This document shows positions 1 to 6,905 of a stretch of DNA of 12,993 bases, in pieces. Under the pieces are notes generated by a model that had not been told where the DNA came from, ran no database searches, and was given only the letters and a program-made list of their open reading frames with translations. Positions within the stretch are counted from its first letter, which is position 1; the number at the start of each line of letters is the position of its first letter. Position numbers and translations under genes: made by a program. Source of the stretch: Vulcanimicrobiia bacterium (GTDB lineage: Bacteria; Vulcanimicrobiota; Vulcanimicrobiia; Vulcanimicrobiales; Vulcanimicrobiaceae); contig JANWKW010000036.1 in assembly GCA_025451135.1 (NCBI GenBank), positions 1-12,993 on the forward strand, given 5' to 3'.

Positions 1-624
1 GACTGTACGTTCGCCGGCGGTTTTGCGCGCGCCGGGAATGCGAGCGACGCGACGTTCGACGATCTCGACGCGCTCTTCGCGACCGCCAAGCCCGACGTGC
101 TGCTCGACGTCACCACCCACCCCGCCTCGGTCGACGTCTCGATGCGCGCGCTCGCGGCCGGCGTTCCGGTGGTGGTCGGCGCGACCGGCTGGACCGATGC
201 GGAACGGGCCGCGCTCGGCGCCGAGGCGGAGAAGCGCGGTTTGGGCGCGCTGATCGTGCCGAACTTCGCCCTCGGGGCGGTCCTCATGATGCGCTTCGCC
301 GAGATGGCGGCCCGCTATTTCCCGACGGTCGAGATCGTCGAACTGCACCACGACGCGAAGAAGGACGCGCCCAGCGGCACGGCCCGGTCGACCGCCGAGC
401 GGATCGTCGCGGCCGGCGGCCCGGCCCACGTGCCGATCCATAGCGTCCGCTTGCGCGGCCTGGTCGCGCATCAAGAGGTCTTGTTCGGCGGCGACGGCGA
501 GCTGCTGACCCTGCGCCACGACGCGCTCTCGCGCGAGGCGTTCGCGGCCGGCATCTTGGCCGCGGTGCGGGCCGTGCGCGGCCTGCGCGGGCTGACGGTC
601 GGGCTGGATGGGATCCTCGGGTGA
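1..624 (+). CDS. dapB: 4-hydroxy-tetrahydrodipicolinate reductase DapB, 5'-truncated by the window edge
   Basis: DapB reduces hydroxy-tetrahydrodipicolinate to tetrahydrodipicolinate with NAD(P)H in the cytoplasmic diaminopimelate/lysine pathway. The reading frame is open from base 1 and gives 207 visible residues. The family is usually 240-270 aa, so the N-terminal nucleotide-binding loop lies outside the window. Seen: the signature ELHHDAKKDAPSGTA at visible residues 114-128, with the catalytic His pair (116, 117) and Lys (120), preceded by VVVGATGW and VPNFALG. The C-terminal GLVAHQEVLFGG stretch also fits. The TGA stop overlaps the GTG start of asd (GTGA, 621-624), so the two are probably translationally coupled. 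Identity is secure; only the true start is unknown. Confidence 0.95.
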   Translation, partial: DCTFAGGFARAGNASDATFDDLDALFATAKPDVLLDVTTHPASVDVSMRALAAGVPVVVGATGWTDAERAALGAEAEKRGLGALIVPNFALGAVLMMRFAEMAARYFPTVEIVELHHDAKKDAPSGTARSTAERIVAAGGPAHVPIHSVRLRGLVAHQEVLFGGDGELLTLRHDALSREAFAAGILAAVRAVRGLRGLTVGLDGILG

Positions 625-1586
625 GGCTGGCAGTCGTCGGCGCGACCGGCGTGGTCGGCGAGACCATACTGCGCGTGCTCGACGAACGCGGCATCGATGC
701 GGCCTCGGTCGGACGCTTCGCCTCGCGCGAGCGCGACGGCGTGCGGGCCGCCAGCGACGAAGCCTTGGCCCATTTCGATTGCGTGTTCTTCGCGAGCAGC
801 GAAGACGCGAGCGAACGGTACGTGCCGGCGCTGGTCGCGCGCGGCGCCTTCGCCATCGACAATTCTTCTTCGTACCGGATGCGGCCCGGCGTCCCGCTGA
901 TCGTGCCCGAGGTCAACGCCGACGCGGCCGAACCCGGTCACCGCATCTATCCGGTCGCAAACTGCACCGCGATCGTGCTGTGCGTCGCGCTCGCGCCGGT
1001 CCGCGACGCGGCCGGCCTGCGCGGCGTGCGGGTCGCGACCTATCAGGCCGCCAGCGGCGCGGGGCGCGCGGGATTGGAGGAACTGCTCGCGGGCGAGCGC
1101 GCGATCGCGGCCGGCGAAGCCGACGCGCATGCGGTCTTCCCGGCGAGCCTGGCGCGCAACGTGGTGCCGCAGGTCGGTGCGTTCGACGACGACGGCTGGA
1201 GCGGTGAGGAGAAGAAAGTCGCCGAGGAGACGCGCAAGATGCTCGGCTTGCCCGACCTGATCGTGTCCGCGACGACCGTGCGCGTGCCGGTCCGGACCGC
1301 GCATAGCGAGGCGATCTTCGTCGAGACGGAGCGCGATACGAGCATCGAGGAGCTGGCGGCCGCGTTCGCGCGCGCGCCCGGGGTGGTCTTCCATCGCTCC
1401 GGCATCGTGACGCCGCGCGACGTGGAAGGCACGGACCTGGTGCACGTCGCGCGCCTGCGGGCCGAGAGCGGATCGCGGCGTCACGTCGCGTTGTGGGCGG
1501 TCGGCGACCAGCTGCGCAAGGGCGCGGCCACCAACGCGGTCCAGATCCTCCAGCTGCTCGCTTCGAAGGGATACATCGCGCCATGA
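621..1586 (+). CDS. asd: aspartate-semialdehyde dehydrogenase
   Basis: Asd makes L-aspartate-4-semialdehyde from aspartyl phosphate with NADPH, the branch point to lysine/DAP, threonine and methionine. The 321-aa length is near the usual 330-350. Seen: the Rossmann motif GATGVVG at residues 7-13, NSSSYRM near 81-87, the catalytic cysteine in PVANCTA (Cys115), YQAASGAG at 141-148, and RVPVRTAHSE at 221-230 with the acid-base His228. The GTG start at 621 is chosen because it overlaps the dapB stop and puts the nucleotide-binding motif six residues in. The stop overlaps the next ATG (ATGA, 1583-1586). Substrate (aspartyl phosphate) would come from the kinase just downstream and product goes to DapA. 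Confidence 0.95.
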   Translation: MRLAVVGATGVVGETILRVLDERGIDAASVGRFASRERDGVRAASDEALAHFDCVFFASSEDASERYVPALVARGAFAIDNSSSYRMRPGVPLIVPEVNADAAEPGHRIYPVANCTAIVLCVALAPVRDAAGLRGVRVATYQAASGAGRAGLEELLAGERAIAAGEADAHAVFPASLARNVVPQVGAFDDDGWSGEEKKVAEETRKMLGLPDLIVSATTVRVPVRTAHSEAIFVETERDTSIEELAAAFARAPGVVFHRSGIVTPRDVEGTDLVHVARLRAESGSRRHVALWAVGDQLRKGAATNAVQILQLLASKGYIAP

Positions 1587-2797
1587 CGGCGGTACGACAG
1601 GTGGCGGTGCTCAAGTTCGGCGGCACTTCGGTCGCGACGCCCGAGATCCGGGCGCAGGCGATCGCGCGCGTCCGCGACGCGCTCGACGGCGGCTTCGCGA
1701 CGGTCGCGGTCGTCTCGGCGATGGGCCGGGTCGACGATCCGTACGCGACCGACACGCTGCTGGCGCTGGGCGGCGGGACGAGCGCGACCCGCAACGCCGA
1801 CCTGCTGATCGCCTGCGGCGAGACCATCGCGGCGGCCGTGCTGGCGAGCGAACTGTGCGAGCACGGCATCGACGCGGTCGCGCTGACCGGCGCGCAGGCC
1901 GGCATCATCACCAACGGGACGCACGGCGACGCGACCATCCAAAGCGTCGATCCGCACGCCGTCCTGGGGCTGCTCGACCGGGGCGCCGTGCCGGTGATCG
2001 CGGGCTTCCAGGGCGCGACCGGCGACGGTATCGTGACCACCCTCGGACGCGGCGGCACCGACCTCTCGGCGATCGCGATCGGGCACGCGCTGGGCGCCGA
2101 GCGCGTCGACATCTACACCGACGTGAGCGGCGCGATGACCGCCGACCCGCGCCGCATCGAAGGCGCGCACACGATCGAGCGCGCGTCGCTCGACGAGATG
2201 ACGGAACTGGCCGAACACGGCGCCAAGGTGATGCACCGCAAGGCCGCCGACTACGCGCGCCGCACCAATACCGCCTACTCGATCAAGGGACTGGCCACCG
2301 ACGTCGGCACGCTGGTCGACGATTCGTTCGACCGGCACCGGCCGGTGACCGGCGTGACCGCCTCGGGCGGCGTCACCTGGGTGCGCGCGATCCGCGGCGA
2401 CATCGAGAACCAGGAGTCGCGGATGCAACTGGAACTCGAGATGTTCCGGCGGGTCGCCGACGCGAACATCTCGATCGACCAGGTGACGATCAATCAGGCC
2501 GGGGTCTGCTTCGTGGTCGAGGGCGAGCGCGGCAGCGACGTGCGCCGTCTGCTCGGCGACCTGAACCTGGCGGTGCGGGTGCGCGACGGCTGCTCGAAGC
2601 TCTCGGTGGTCGGGGCCGGCATGCGCTACGCGCCGGGCGTGATCCGCGACATCGTGACGGCGCTCTCGCGCGTCAACGTCGAGATCATCCACTGCACCGA
2701 CTCGAACATCACCGTCTCGGTCCTGATCCCGCAGGAAGACGCCGTCCGCGCCGAGCAGGCGGTGCACGATATGTTCCACCTCGACGCGGAAGACTGA
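1583..2797 (+). CDS. dapG: aspartate kinase, DapG-like (aspartokinase I type)
   Basis: Phosphorylates L-aspartate, the committed step of the aspartate family. From the ATG at 1583 the protein is 404 aa. Seen: KFGGTSVA (11-18), SAMGRVDDPYATD (45-57), GRGGTD (155-160), YTDVSGAMTADPR (178-190), then a C-terminal regulatory region with two ACT domains (about 265-400), including VVGAGMR.APGV at 342-352. The SAMGR..DPYATD stretch and the order asd-kinase-dapA recall Bacillus DapG, the meso-DAP-sensitive isozyme, so lysC is the alternative symbol. Effector specificity is inference. The frame is open further upstream, but the ATG overlapping the asd stop fits the KFGGTS position; AAGGG lies at 1566-1570. 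No clear internal start for a separate beta subunit was seen. Confidence 0.93.
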   Translation: MTAVRQVAVLKFGGTSVATPEIRAQAIARVRDALDGGFATVAVVSAMGRVDDPYATDTLLALGGGTSATRNADLLIACGETIAAAVLASELCEHGIDAVALTGAQAGIITNGTHGDATIQSVDPHAVLGLLDRGAVPVIAGFQGATGDGIVTTLGRGGTDLSAIAIGHALGAERVDIYTDVSGAMTADPRRIEGAHTIERASLDEMTELAEHGAKVMHRKAADYARRTNTAYSIKGLATDVGTLVDDSFDRHRPVTGVTASGGVTWVRAIRGDIENQESRMQLELEMFRRVADANISIDQVTINQAGVCFVVEGERGSDVRRLLGDLNLAVRVRDGCSKLSVVGAGMRYAPGVIRDIVTALSRVNVEIIHCTDSNITVSVLIPQEDAVRAEQAVHDMFHLDAED

Positions 2798-2803
2798 GGC
2801 AGT

Positions 2804-3682
2804 ATGACGACGTTCGGATCGCTCCTGACCGCGATGATCACGCCGTTCGACGAAAGCGGGGCGCTCGACGTCGCCGAGTCCTCGCGGATCGCGACCTATC
2901 TGGTCGATCGCGGGAACGACGGCCTGGTGGTAGCCGGTTCGACCGGCGAGGGCCAGACGCTCACCGATGCCGAGCGCAACTCGCTGATCGCGGCCGTCAA
3001 GAACGCGGTCGCCGGACGGGCCTGCGTGGTCGCCAACGCCGGCACCAACGACACCCGCACGTCGGTGGCCGCGACCCAGGCCGCTCTGGGCGCGGGCGCC
3101 GATGCGATCCTCGCGGTCGTGCCGTACTACAACAAGCCGACCCAGAGCGGGATGCTGGCGCACTTCGGCGCGATCGCGCAGGCCACCAATCTGCCCATCA
3201 TGATCTACAACATCCCGGGTCGGACCGGCACCAACATGCTGCCCGAGACGCTGCTGGAGCTGGCGCGCCGGCACGACAACGTGCTCGGCGTCAAAGAGTC
3301 GAGCGGCGATCTGAAGCAGATCGCGACCATCTGCCGCGACCGGAGCGCCGGCTTCCAGGTGCTGTGCGGCGACGACCATCTGTTCTTGCCGTCGCTCGCG
3401 GTCGGGGCCGACGGCCTGGTCGGCGTCGCGACCCATCTGTGCTCGCGCTTCTTCCGGGCGATGCTCGACGCCTATCGTGCCGGCAACGTCGCCGTGGCGA
3501 CCCGCATCCATCTGGCCGAGCTCGAGCTGATCGACGCGCTGTTCGCGACGACCAATCCGATCGCGATCAAGTGGGCGATGAACCAGATGGATTTCAACGC
3601 CGGTGCCTGCCGCCTGCCGCTCGACGGCATCCCGGATGCGGTCGCCGCGCGTCTGCGCCCGCTGCTCTCGCGCTACACCTGA
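2804..3682 (+). CDS. dapA: 4-hydroxy-tetrahydrodipicolinate synthase
   Basis: DapA condenses pyruvate with aspartate semialdehyde through a lysine Schiff base in a TIM barrel. The length of 292 aa is exactly typical. Seen: AGSTGEGQTL (44-53, the family GTTGE loop with Ser for the first Thr), VVPYYNKPTQSG (105-116), YNIPGRTG (135-142) carrying the catalytic Tyr135, the Schiff-base Lys164 in VLGVKESSGD, and the GDD and GADGLVGVA segments. The ATG lies 6 bp after the kinase stop, with GAGG at 2796-2799 as a ribosome site overlapping that stop. It completes a contiguous four-enzyme set with dapB, asd and dapG. Confidence 0.96.
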   Translation: MTTFGSLLTAMITPFDESGALDVAESSRIATYLVDRGNDGLVVAGSTGEGQTLTDAERNSLIAAVKNAVAGRACVVANAGTNDTRTSVAATQAALGAGADAILAVVPYYNKPTQSGMLAHFGAIAQATNLPIMIYNIPGRTGTNMLPETLLELARRHDNVLGVKESSGDLKQIATICRDRSAGFQVLCGDDHLFLPSLAVGADGLVGVATHLCSRFFRAMLDAYRAGNVAVATRIHLAELELIDALFATTNPIAIKWAMNQMDFNAGACRLPLDGIPDAVAARLRPLLSRYT

Positions 3683-3688
3683 TCGCCC

Positions 3689-4429
3689 GTGCAGATACTC
3701 GGATGTAAGCTCGATCCGATCGACGCGGATGCGGCGACGGCCGCGATCTTCGGCTTCGTGCGCGAGAAGGCTGGAGCCCAGATCGTGACGCTCGGCACCG
3801 AGATGGTCGTCTACGCGCAGAACGACCGGCGCTTCCGCGACGTCGTGAACGCCTGCGCGCTCTCGCTCTGCGACACGGTCGGCCTGTTGACGGTCGCGCG
3901 CAAGCGCGGCGCGACGCTGACGCAGCGCGTCACCGGGGTCGAGCTGATCGAGCATCTGTGCGCGCGCGCCGCGGCCGAAGGCGCGAGCGTCTACCTGTTC
4001 GGCGCGGCCGAGGGCGTAGCGGCCGAAGCGGCCGCCGCGCTGCAGGCGCGCTACCCCGGCCTTCGGGTGGCCGGGACGCGCAGCGGGTTCTTCCGGCCCG
4101 ACGAGAGCGCGGCGATCGCGGACGCGATCCGCGCGAGCGGTGCGGACCTGCTGTTCGTCGGACTCGGCTCGCCGCGCCAGGAGTTCTGGCTCGCGGAGCA
4201 TCTGAAGACCGCCGGAGCGGGCGCCGGCATCGGCGTCGGCGGCTCGTTCGACGTGATCGCCGGCCGGGTCGAGCGCGCGCCCGAAGCGTGGCGCAAGCTC
4301 AACCTGGAGTGGCTCTACCGGCTGGTGAAAGAGCCGAAGCGGTGGCGCCGGCAGTTGGCGCTGCCGCGGTTCGTCTGGCTGATCGCGAGCGAACGGCGCG
4401 CCGAGAATTCGAAGGGAAGCGTTTCGTGA
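3689..4429 (+). CDS. WecG/TagA/CpsF family glycosyltransferase (GT26)
   Basis: Members move a sugar (ManNAc, ManNAcA or glucose in known cases) from a nucleotide donor to a lipid-linked acceptor at the inner membrane face, in teichoic-acid linkage, enterobacterial common antigen or capsule synthesis. 246 aa, typical. Seen: VTLGTEMVVYAQND (33-46), SLCDTVGLL (59-67) with the presumed catalytic Asp62, GVELIEHL, SGFF, GLGSPRQEFW, and the C-terminal GVGGSFDVIAG...RAPEAW...LEWLYRL..EPKRWRR block. The basic C-terminal tail is the usual membrane-associating part. The GTG start at 3689 is 6 bp after dapA; no convincing ribosome site was seen, so coupling to dapA is likely. Donor and acceptor cannot be read from sequence, so no symbol is given; the next gene may supply a donor sugar nucleotide. 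Confidence 0.9.
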   Translation: MQILGCKLDPIDADAATAAIFGFVREKAGAQIVTLGTEMVVYAQNDRRFRDVVNACALSLCDTVGLLTVARKRGATLTQRVTGVELIEHLCARAAAEGASVYLFGAAEGVAAEAAAALQARYPGLRVAGTRSGFFRPDESAAIADAIRASGADLLFVGLGSPRQEFWLAEHLKTAGAGAGIGVGGSFDVIAGRVERAPEAWRKLNLEWLYRLVKEPKRWRRQLALPRFVWLIASERRAENSKGSVS

Positions 4430-5442
4430 AAGCGATGATCCTGGCGGGCGGGCTCTCGACCCGGCTCTATCCCCTGACCAGACAGGTGCCCAAACCGTTG
4501 GTCCCGGTGGTCGGCGAGCCGAACGCCGTGCATCTGATCCAGTACCTGCACGCGTACGGGTTCGACGAGATCGCGATCAACGTGCACTACCTGCCCGACG
4601 CGATCCTGGCCACGCTCGGCGACGGCTCGCAGTTCGGCGTCAAGCTGACGTATCTGCACGAGGACGTGCTGCTCGGCTCGGCCGGCGCGGTCAAGCAGAT
4701 GGAGTCGTACTTCGGCGACGAGACGTTCGTGGTGGTGGGCTGCGATCTGCTCACGGACATCCCGCTCGACCGGCTGATCGCCTTCCACAAGATGCGCGAG
4801 GCGCTGGCGACCATCGCGCTGGTCAAGCGCGACGAGGTCGATCAGTACGGCGTGGTGGTGACCGGCGAGAAGGGTAAGATCGTCGGCTTTCAGGAGAAGC
4901 CCGCCAAGGGCACCGAGGCCAGCACGATGGTCAACACCGGCATCTACGTCTTCGAGCCGGGCATCTTCGCGCACATCCCGGCCGCCACGTTCTACGATTT
5001 CGGCAAGCAGGTGTTCCCGGAGCTTCGCAAGGCCGACGCGGCCTTCTACGGCTACGATGCCGGCCGGGCGTACTGGTGCGACATCGGCACGCTCGGCGAG
5101 TACCGGCGCGGTACCGAAGACATCCTCGACGGCACGTTCGCGATCCCGGCGACCCGGGCGAAGGGCGCCGACCCGAGCGCCAGCATCGCCCCCGACGTCG
5201 AGATCGAGGGCGACGTCTGGATCGGCGCCGGCGCGGTCATCGAAGCCGGCGTGAGGATCGCCGGCCCGAGCGTGATCGGCGACGGCGTGCGGATCGATCG
5301 CAACGCGCGGATCTCGAGCAGCATCTTCTGGGACGGCGCGCGGGTCGGGCTCAACGCGACCGTCGCCAACGCGATCGTCGGCCGCGACTACGCGGTGCCC
5401 GCGGCCGTCAACATCGACGGAGCCGTGCTCGCGAACGAGTAG
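4426..5442 (+). CDS. sugar-1-phosphate nucleotidyltransferase (mannose-1-phosphate guanylyltransferase-like)
   Basis: Activates a sugar-1-phosphate with an NTP to give an NDP-sugar. 338 aa from the GTG at 4426, which overlaps the upstream stop (GTGA) and has GAAGGGAAG six bases before it. Seen: AGGLSTRLYPLT (7-18) and PKPLVPV (22-28), the NTP-binding loop with Lys23; GSAGAVK (84-90); GCDLL with metal-binding Asp107; GFQEKPAKG; NTGIYVFEP; YWCDIGTLGEYRRG. The C-terminal part (about 247-325) is a left-handed beta-helix of hexapeptide repeats (IEGDVWIGAGAVIEAG and similar). This layout matches GDP-mannose pyrophosphorylase-like proteins, but glucose-1-phosphate enzymes share it, so sugar and nucleotide are undecided. 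It is the last gene before the repeat-bearing gap. Confidence 0.88.
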   Translation: MKAMILAGGLSTRLYPLTRQVPKPLVPVVGEPNAVHLIQYLHAYGFDEIAINVHYLPDAILATLGDGSQFGVKLTYLHEDVLLGSAGAVKQMESYFGDETFVVVGCDLLTDIPLDRLIAFHKMREALATIALVKRDEVDQYGVVVTGEKGKIVGFQEKPAKGTEASTMVNTGIYVFEPGIFAHIPAATFYDFGKQVFPELRKADAAFYGYDAGRAYWCDIGTLGEYRRGTEDILDGTFAIPATRAKGADPSASIAPDVEIEGDVWIGAGAVIEAGVRIAGPSVIGDGVRIDRNARISSSIFWDGARVGLNATVANAIVGRDYAVPAAVNIDGAVLANE

Positions 5443-5459
5443 GCTCGTGCTTCGTGCCG

Positions 5460-5480
5460 TCCCTCGTCCCTCGTCCCTCG
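5460..5480. repeat. three tandem copies of the heptamer TCCCTCG
   Basis: Three perfect head-to-tail copies of TCCCTCG (5460-5466, 5467-5473, 5474-5480) sit between the nucleotidyltransferase stop and the first 40-bp repeat. The last copy continues as ACTACGCGCTTCG, so the heptamer is probably an amplified edge of the repeat family next to it. No coding role seen. Confidence 0.85.
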
Positions 5481-5485
5481 ACTAC

Positions 5486-5602
5486 GCGCTTCGCGCTACG
5501 CTCGGGATGACAAAGAGAGGGAGGTGCGCTTCGCGCTACGCTCGGGATGACAAAGAGAGGGAGACGCGCTTCGCGCTACGCTCGGGATGACAAAGAGAGG
5601 GG
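5486..5602. repeat. three direct repeats with 40-bp period (dispersed intergenic repeat family)
   Basis: Copies begin at 5486, 5526 and 5566. All three share 36 identical bases, beginning GCGCTTCGCGCTACGCTCGG and ending GATGACAAAGAGAGGG; copies one and two agree over 38 and differ only in the last two bases of the period. Each copy starts with a small inverted repeat, GCGC-TTC-GCGC. In reverse complement the unit contains GTCATCCCGAGCG, a core that from memory recurs as dispersed intergenic repeats in many high-GC and environmental genomes; its translation yields the spurious CHPERS-type peptide. No open frame, transposase or terminal repeats accompany it. The array probably arose by tandem duplication of one element. 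Confidence 0.9.
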
Positions 5603-5638
5603 TTGTCGCCGGCCTTCCTGGTGGGATTGGGTCGTGCC

Positions 5639-6259
5639 ATGATGGATGCGATCCGTGAGTTTCTCTTCCCACCGCAGTGCGCCAACTGCGAGGAGTTCGG
5701 AACCGGGCTGTGCGAGCGGTGCATGCCGCGCGGGGCCGCGCCGGTGATCGTCGCGCTGCCGACGCTGGGGGTGCGAGCGATCGGGGCGTATGACGGCGCG
5801 TTGCGGCGCGCGGTACTGGCCCTCAAGGACGGACGCCGCGACGTCGCGGCGGCGCTCGGCGAACGGTTGGCGGCGCTGATCCCGACCGACGCGTTGGTGA
5901 TCCCGGTGCCGACGACCGCGGTGCGGCGGCGGATGCGCGGATTCGACGGCGGCGTGCTGCTGGCACGGATCGCCGCGCACTGCGCGGGCGCTCACGTGCT
6001 CGAAGCGCTCTCGCTTGCGACCGGAGACGCCCAGCGCGGCCGCGACCGGACGGCGCGCCTGGCGGCCCACGGCCGGTTCCGGTGCGCGACCGGGGCGCTG
6101 GCCGGTGCCCGGGTACTGCTGCTCGACGACGTGGTGACGACCGGCGCGACCCTCGAGGACTGCGCCGCCGCCCTGCGCGCCGCCGGCGCCATCGTCCCCC
6201 AGGCCGTGACGGTCGCAGCCGCTCCCAATCCTAGCCAAGCTAGACAGGCCAGCGTATAA
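5639..6259 (+). CDS. comF: ComF family protein (phosphoribosyltransferase fold)
   Basis: ComF-type proteins pair an N-terminal zinc finger with a phosphoribosyltransferase-like domain and in naturally competent bacteria act in DNA uptake; the exact reaction is not settled. 206 aa from the ATG at 5639. Seen: PPQCANC...GLCERC with Cys14, 17, 25 and 28; VLALKDGRRDVA (59-70); IPVPTTAVRRRMRGFD (88-103), where the family usually has RGFNQ; and the PRPP-binding loop VLLLDDVVTTGATL (159-172). The frame is open to a TTG at 5603 inside the last repeat copy, but 5639 follows a GGGATTGGG stretch and starts the typical hydrophobic lead into the zinc finger; 5642 is also possible. Its TAA is embedded in a TATAAT box for the next gene. 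It may be required for competence, but no other competence gene is in view. Confidence 0.88.
   Translation: MMDAIREFLFPPQCANCEEFGTGLCERCMPRGAAPVIVALPTLGVRAIGAYDGALRRAVLALKDGRRDVAAALGERLAALIPTDALVIPVPTTAVRRRMRGFDGGVLLARIAAHCAGAHVLEALSLATGDAQRGRDRTARLAAHGRFRCATGALAGARVLLLDDVVTTGATLEDCAAALRAAGAIVPQAVTVAAAPNPSQARQASV
6231..6243. promoter_or_regulatory. small inverted repeat in the toxin-antitoxin promoter, possible operator
   Basis: CTAGC and GCTAG flank a 3-base centre (CAA), a perfect 5-bp inverted repeat inside the last codons of comF and spanning the candidate -35 of the antitoxin promoter. Type II antitoxins usually bind such palindromes to repress their own operon. The arms are short, so chance cannot be excluded. 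Confidence 0.4.
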
Positions 6260-6260
6260 T
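6232..6260 (+). promoter_or_regulatory. candidate sigma-70-type promoter of the antitoxin-toxin pair
   Basis: A perfect TATAAT (6255-6260) lies 17 bp after TAGCCA (6232-6237, four of six bases matching TTGACA), in otherwise very GC-rich DNA. A start seven or eight bases downstream would fall at about 6267-6268, essentially on the A of the preferred antitoxin ATG, so the transcript could be leaderless. The -10 box overlaps the comF stop codon. Confidence 0.55.
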
Positions 6261-6267
6261 GCGAGAC

Positions 6268-6501
6268 ATGAAGACCGTTGGTATGTTCGAAGCCAAGAAT
6301 CGCCTCTCCGAGTTGGTGACCGACTTCGTCGAGAAGGGCGAACCCGTCTTGCTCACACGGAACGGTCGCCCGGTCGCGCAAATCGTTCCCGTCGAAGACC
6401 GGTCGAAGGCGACCGAGGCGATGGAATGGATCCTGTCGCGCCACTGGACCACCGGGGGGCTGACCATCCGTGAAATGATCGACGAAGGGAAGCGATTTTG
6501 A
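6268..6501 (+). CDS. type II antitoxin, Phd/YefM (VapB-like) family
   Basis: Neutralises the PIN toxin encoded next and, by family analogy, represses its own operon. 77 aa from ATG 6268; an in-frame ATG at 6259 would add three residues but lies inside the TATAAT box. Seen: VGMFEAKNRLSELV (4-17), GEPVLLTRNGRPVAQIVPV (24-42), the DNA-binding core of the family, and a C-terminal toxin-binding tail (LTIREMIDEGKRF, 65-77). By my count about 79% of its codons end in G or C, against about 94% in the first 66 codons of ribD, which points to acquisition. It ends in a TTGA overlap with the toxin. Confidence 0.88.
   Translation: MKTVGMFEAKNRLSELVTDFVEKGEPVLLTRNGRPVAQIVPVEDRSKATEAMEWILSRHWTTGGLTIREMIDEGKRF
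6485..6490 (+). promoter_or_regulatory. ribosome binding site supporting the TTG start of the PIN toxin
   Basis: AAGGGA within the end of the antitoxin gene, seven bases before the TTG at 6498. It supports the TTG as the real toxin start, since the next residues (IVVDAS) are the first beta strand of the PIN fold and no ATG or GTG is nearby. Confidence 0.6.
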
Positions 6502-6905
6502 TCGTCGTCGACGCCTCCGTCGCGGCCGCCTGGTTCTTCAACGATGAGGTATCGGAGTACGCCGCCTTTGCGATGCGTCGCATCGCTCAAGAAAGCGCTG
6601 CCGTGCCGGCGATCTTTCCGGTAGAAGTAGGGAACGCGATCCTCATAGGCGGGCGGCGCGGCCGCCTTTCGAGCGAGGAGACGCGCAAGGCCGTCGATCA
6701 GCTGGCGGAACTTCCCATCGTCGTACAGCGGCAGAGCCTCTCCATCGGCGACGACCTCGCGTTGGCGGAGAAGCATAGCCTCTCCGTGTACGACGCGCAA
6801 TATCTCGCCCTAGCGATGGGTCAGCGCGTCGATCTGTTCACGCTCGACCAGCGCCTCGCCGCAGCCGCCGAGGCGGAGAACGTTCTCGGCCGGGTTCCCG
6901 GTTGA
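6498..6905 (+). CDS. vapC: type II toxin, VapC-like PIN-domain ribonuclease
   Basis: PIN toxins are Mg2+-dependent endoribonucleases that cut tRNA or rRNA when freed from the antitoxin. 135 aa, typical. The four acidic active-site residues are all present: Asp5 (IVVDASV), Glu43 (FPVEVGNA), Asp99 (SVYDAQYLALA) and Asp117 (FTLDQRL), so the enzyme looks intact. The start is TTG, sharing TTGA with the antitoxin stop; a weak start codon could hold toxin below antitoxin. The stop (6903-6905) in turn overlaps the TTG start of ribD. The RNA target cannot be predicted. Confidence 0.9.
   Translation: MIVVDASVAAAWFFNDEVSEYAAFAMRRIAQESAAVPAIFPVEVGNAILIGGRRGRLSSEETRKAVDQLAELPIVVQRQSLSIGDDLALAEKHSLSVYDAQYLALAMGQRVDLFTLDQRLAAAAEAENVLGRVPG

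Noticed and set aside
1481..4201. A 906-codon open frame on the minus strand opposite dapG, dapA and part of the glycosyltransferase gene.
   Set aside because: It is a by-product of strong GC bias at third positions. Its product is Arg/Asp/His-rich and low-complexity with no domain, while the + strand genes have clear catalytic motifs throughout.
5442..5458. Possible terminator hairpin just after the nucleotidyltransferase (GGC...GCC arms).
   Set aside because: The stem is short with a central mismatch, overlaps the stop codon and is not followed by a T-run.
5486..5602. Possible CRISPR array, as the repeat unit is 36 bp.
   Set aside because: The intervals between units are only about 4 bp and not spacer-like; no cas gene is in view.
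5536..5826. A 96-codon minus-strand frame across the repeats, ending in a CHPERS-like peptide.
   Set aside because: This is the well-known translation artefact of the dispersed GTCATCCCGAGCG-type repeat and overlaps comF.
6241..6260. TAGACA (6241-6246) as the -35 partner of the TATAAT box.
   Set aside because: Only 8 bp separate them; TAGCCA at 6232-6237 has the correct 17-bp spacing.
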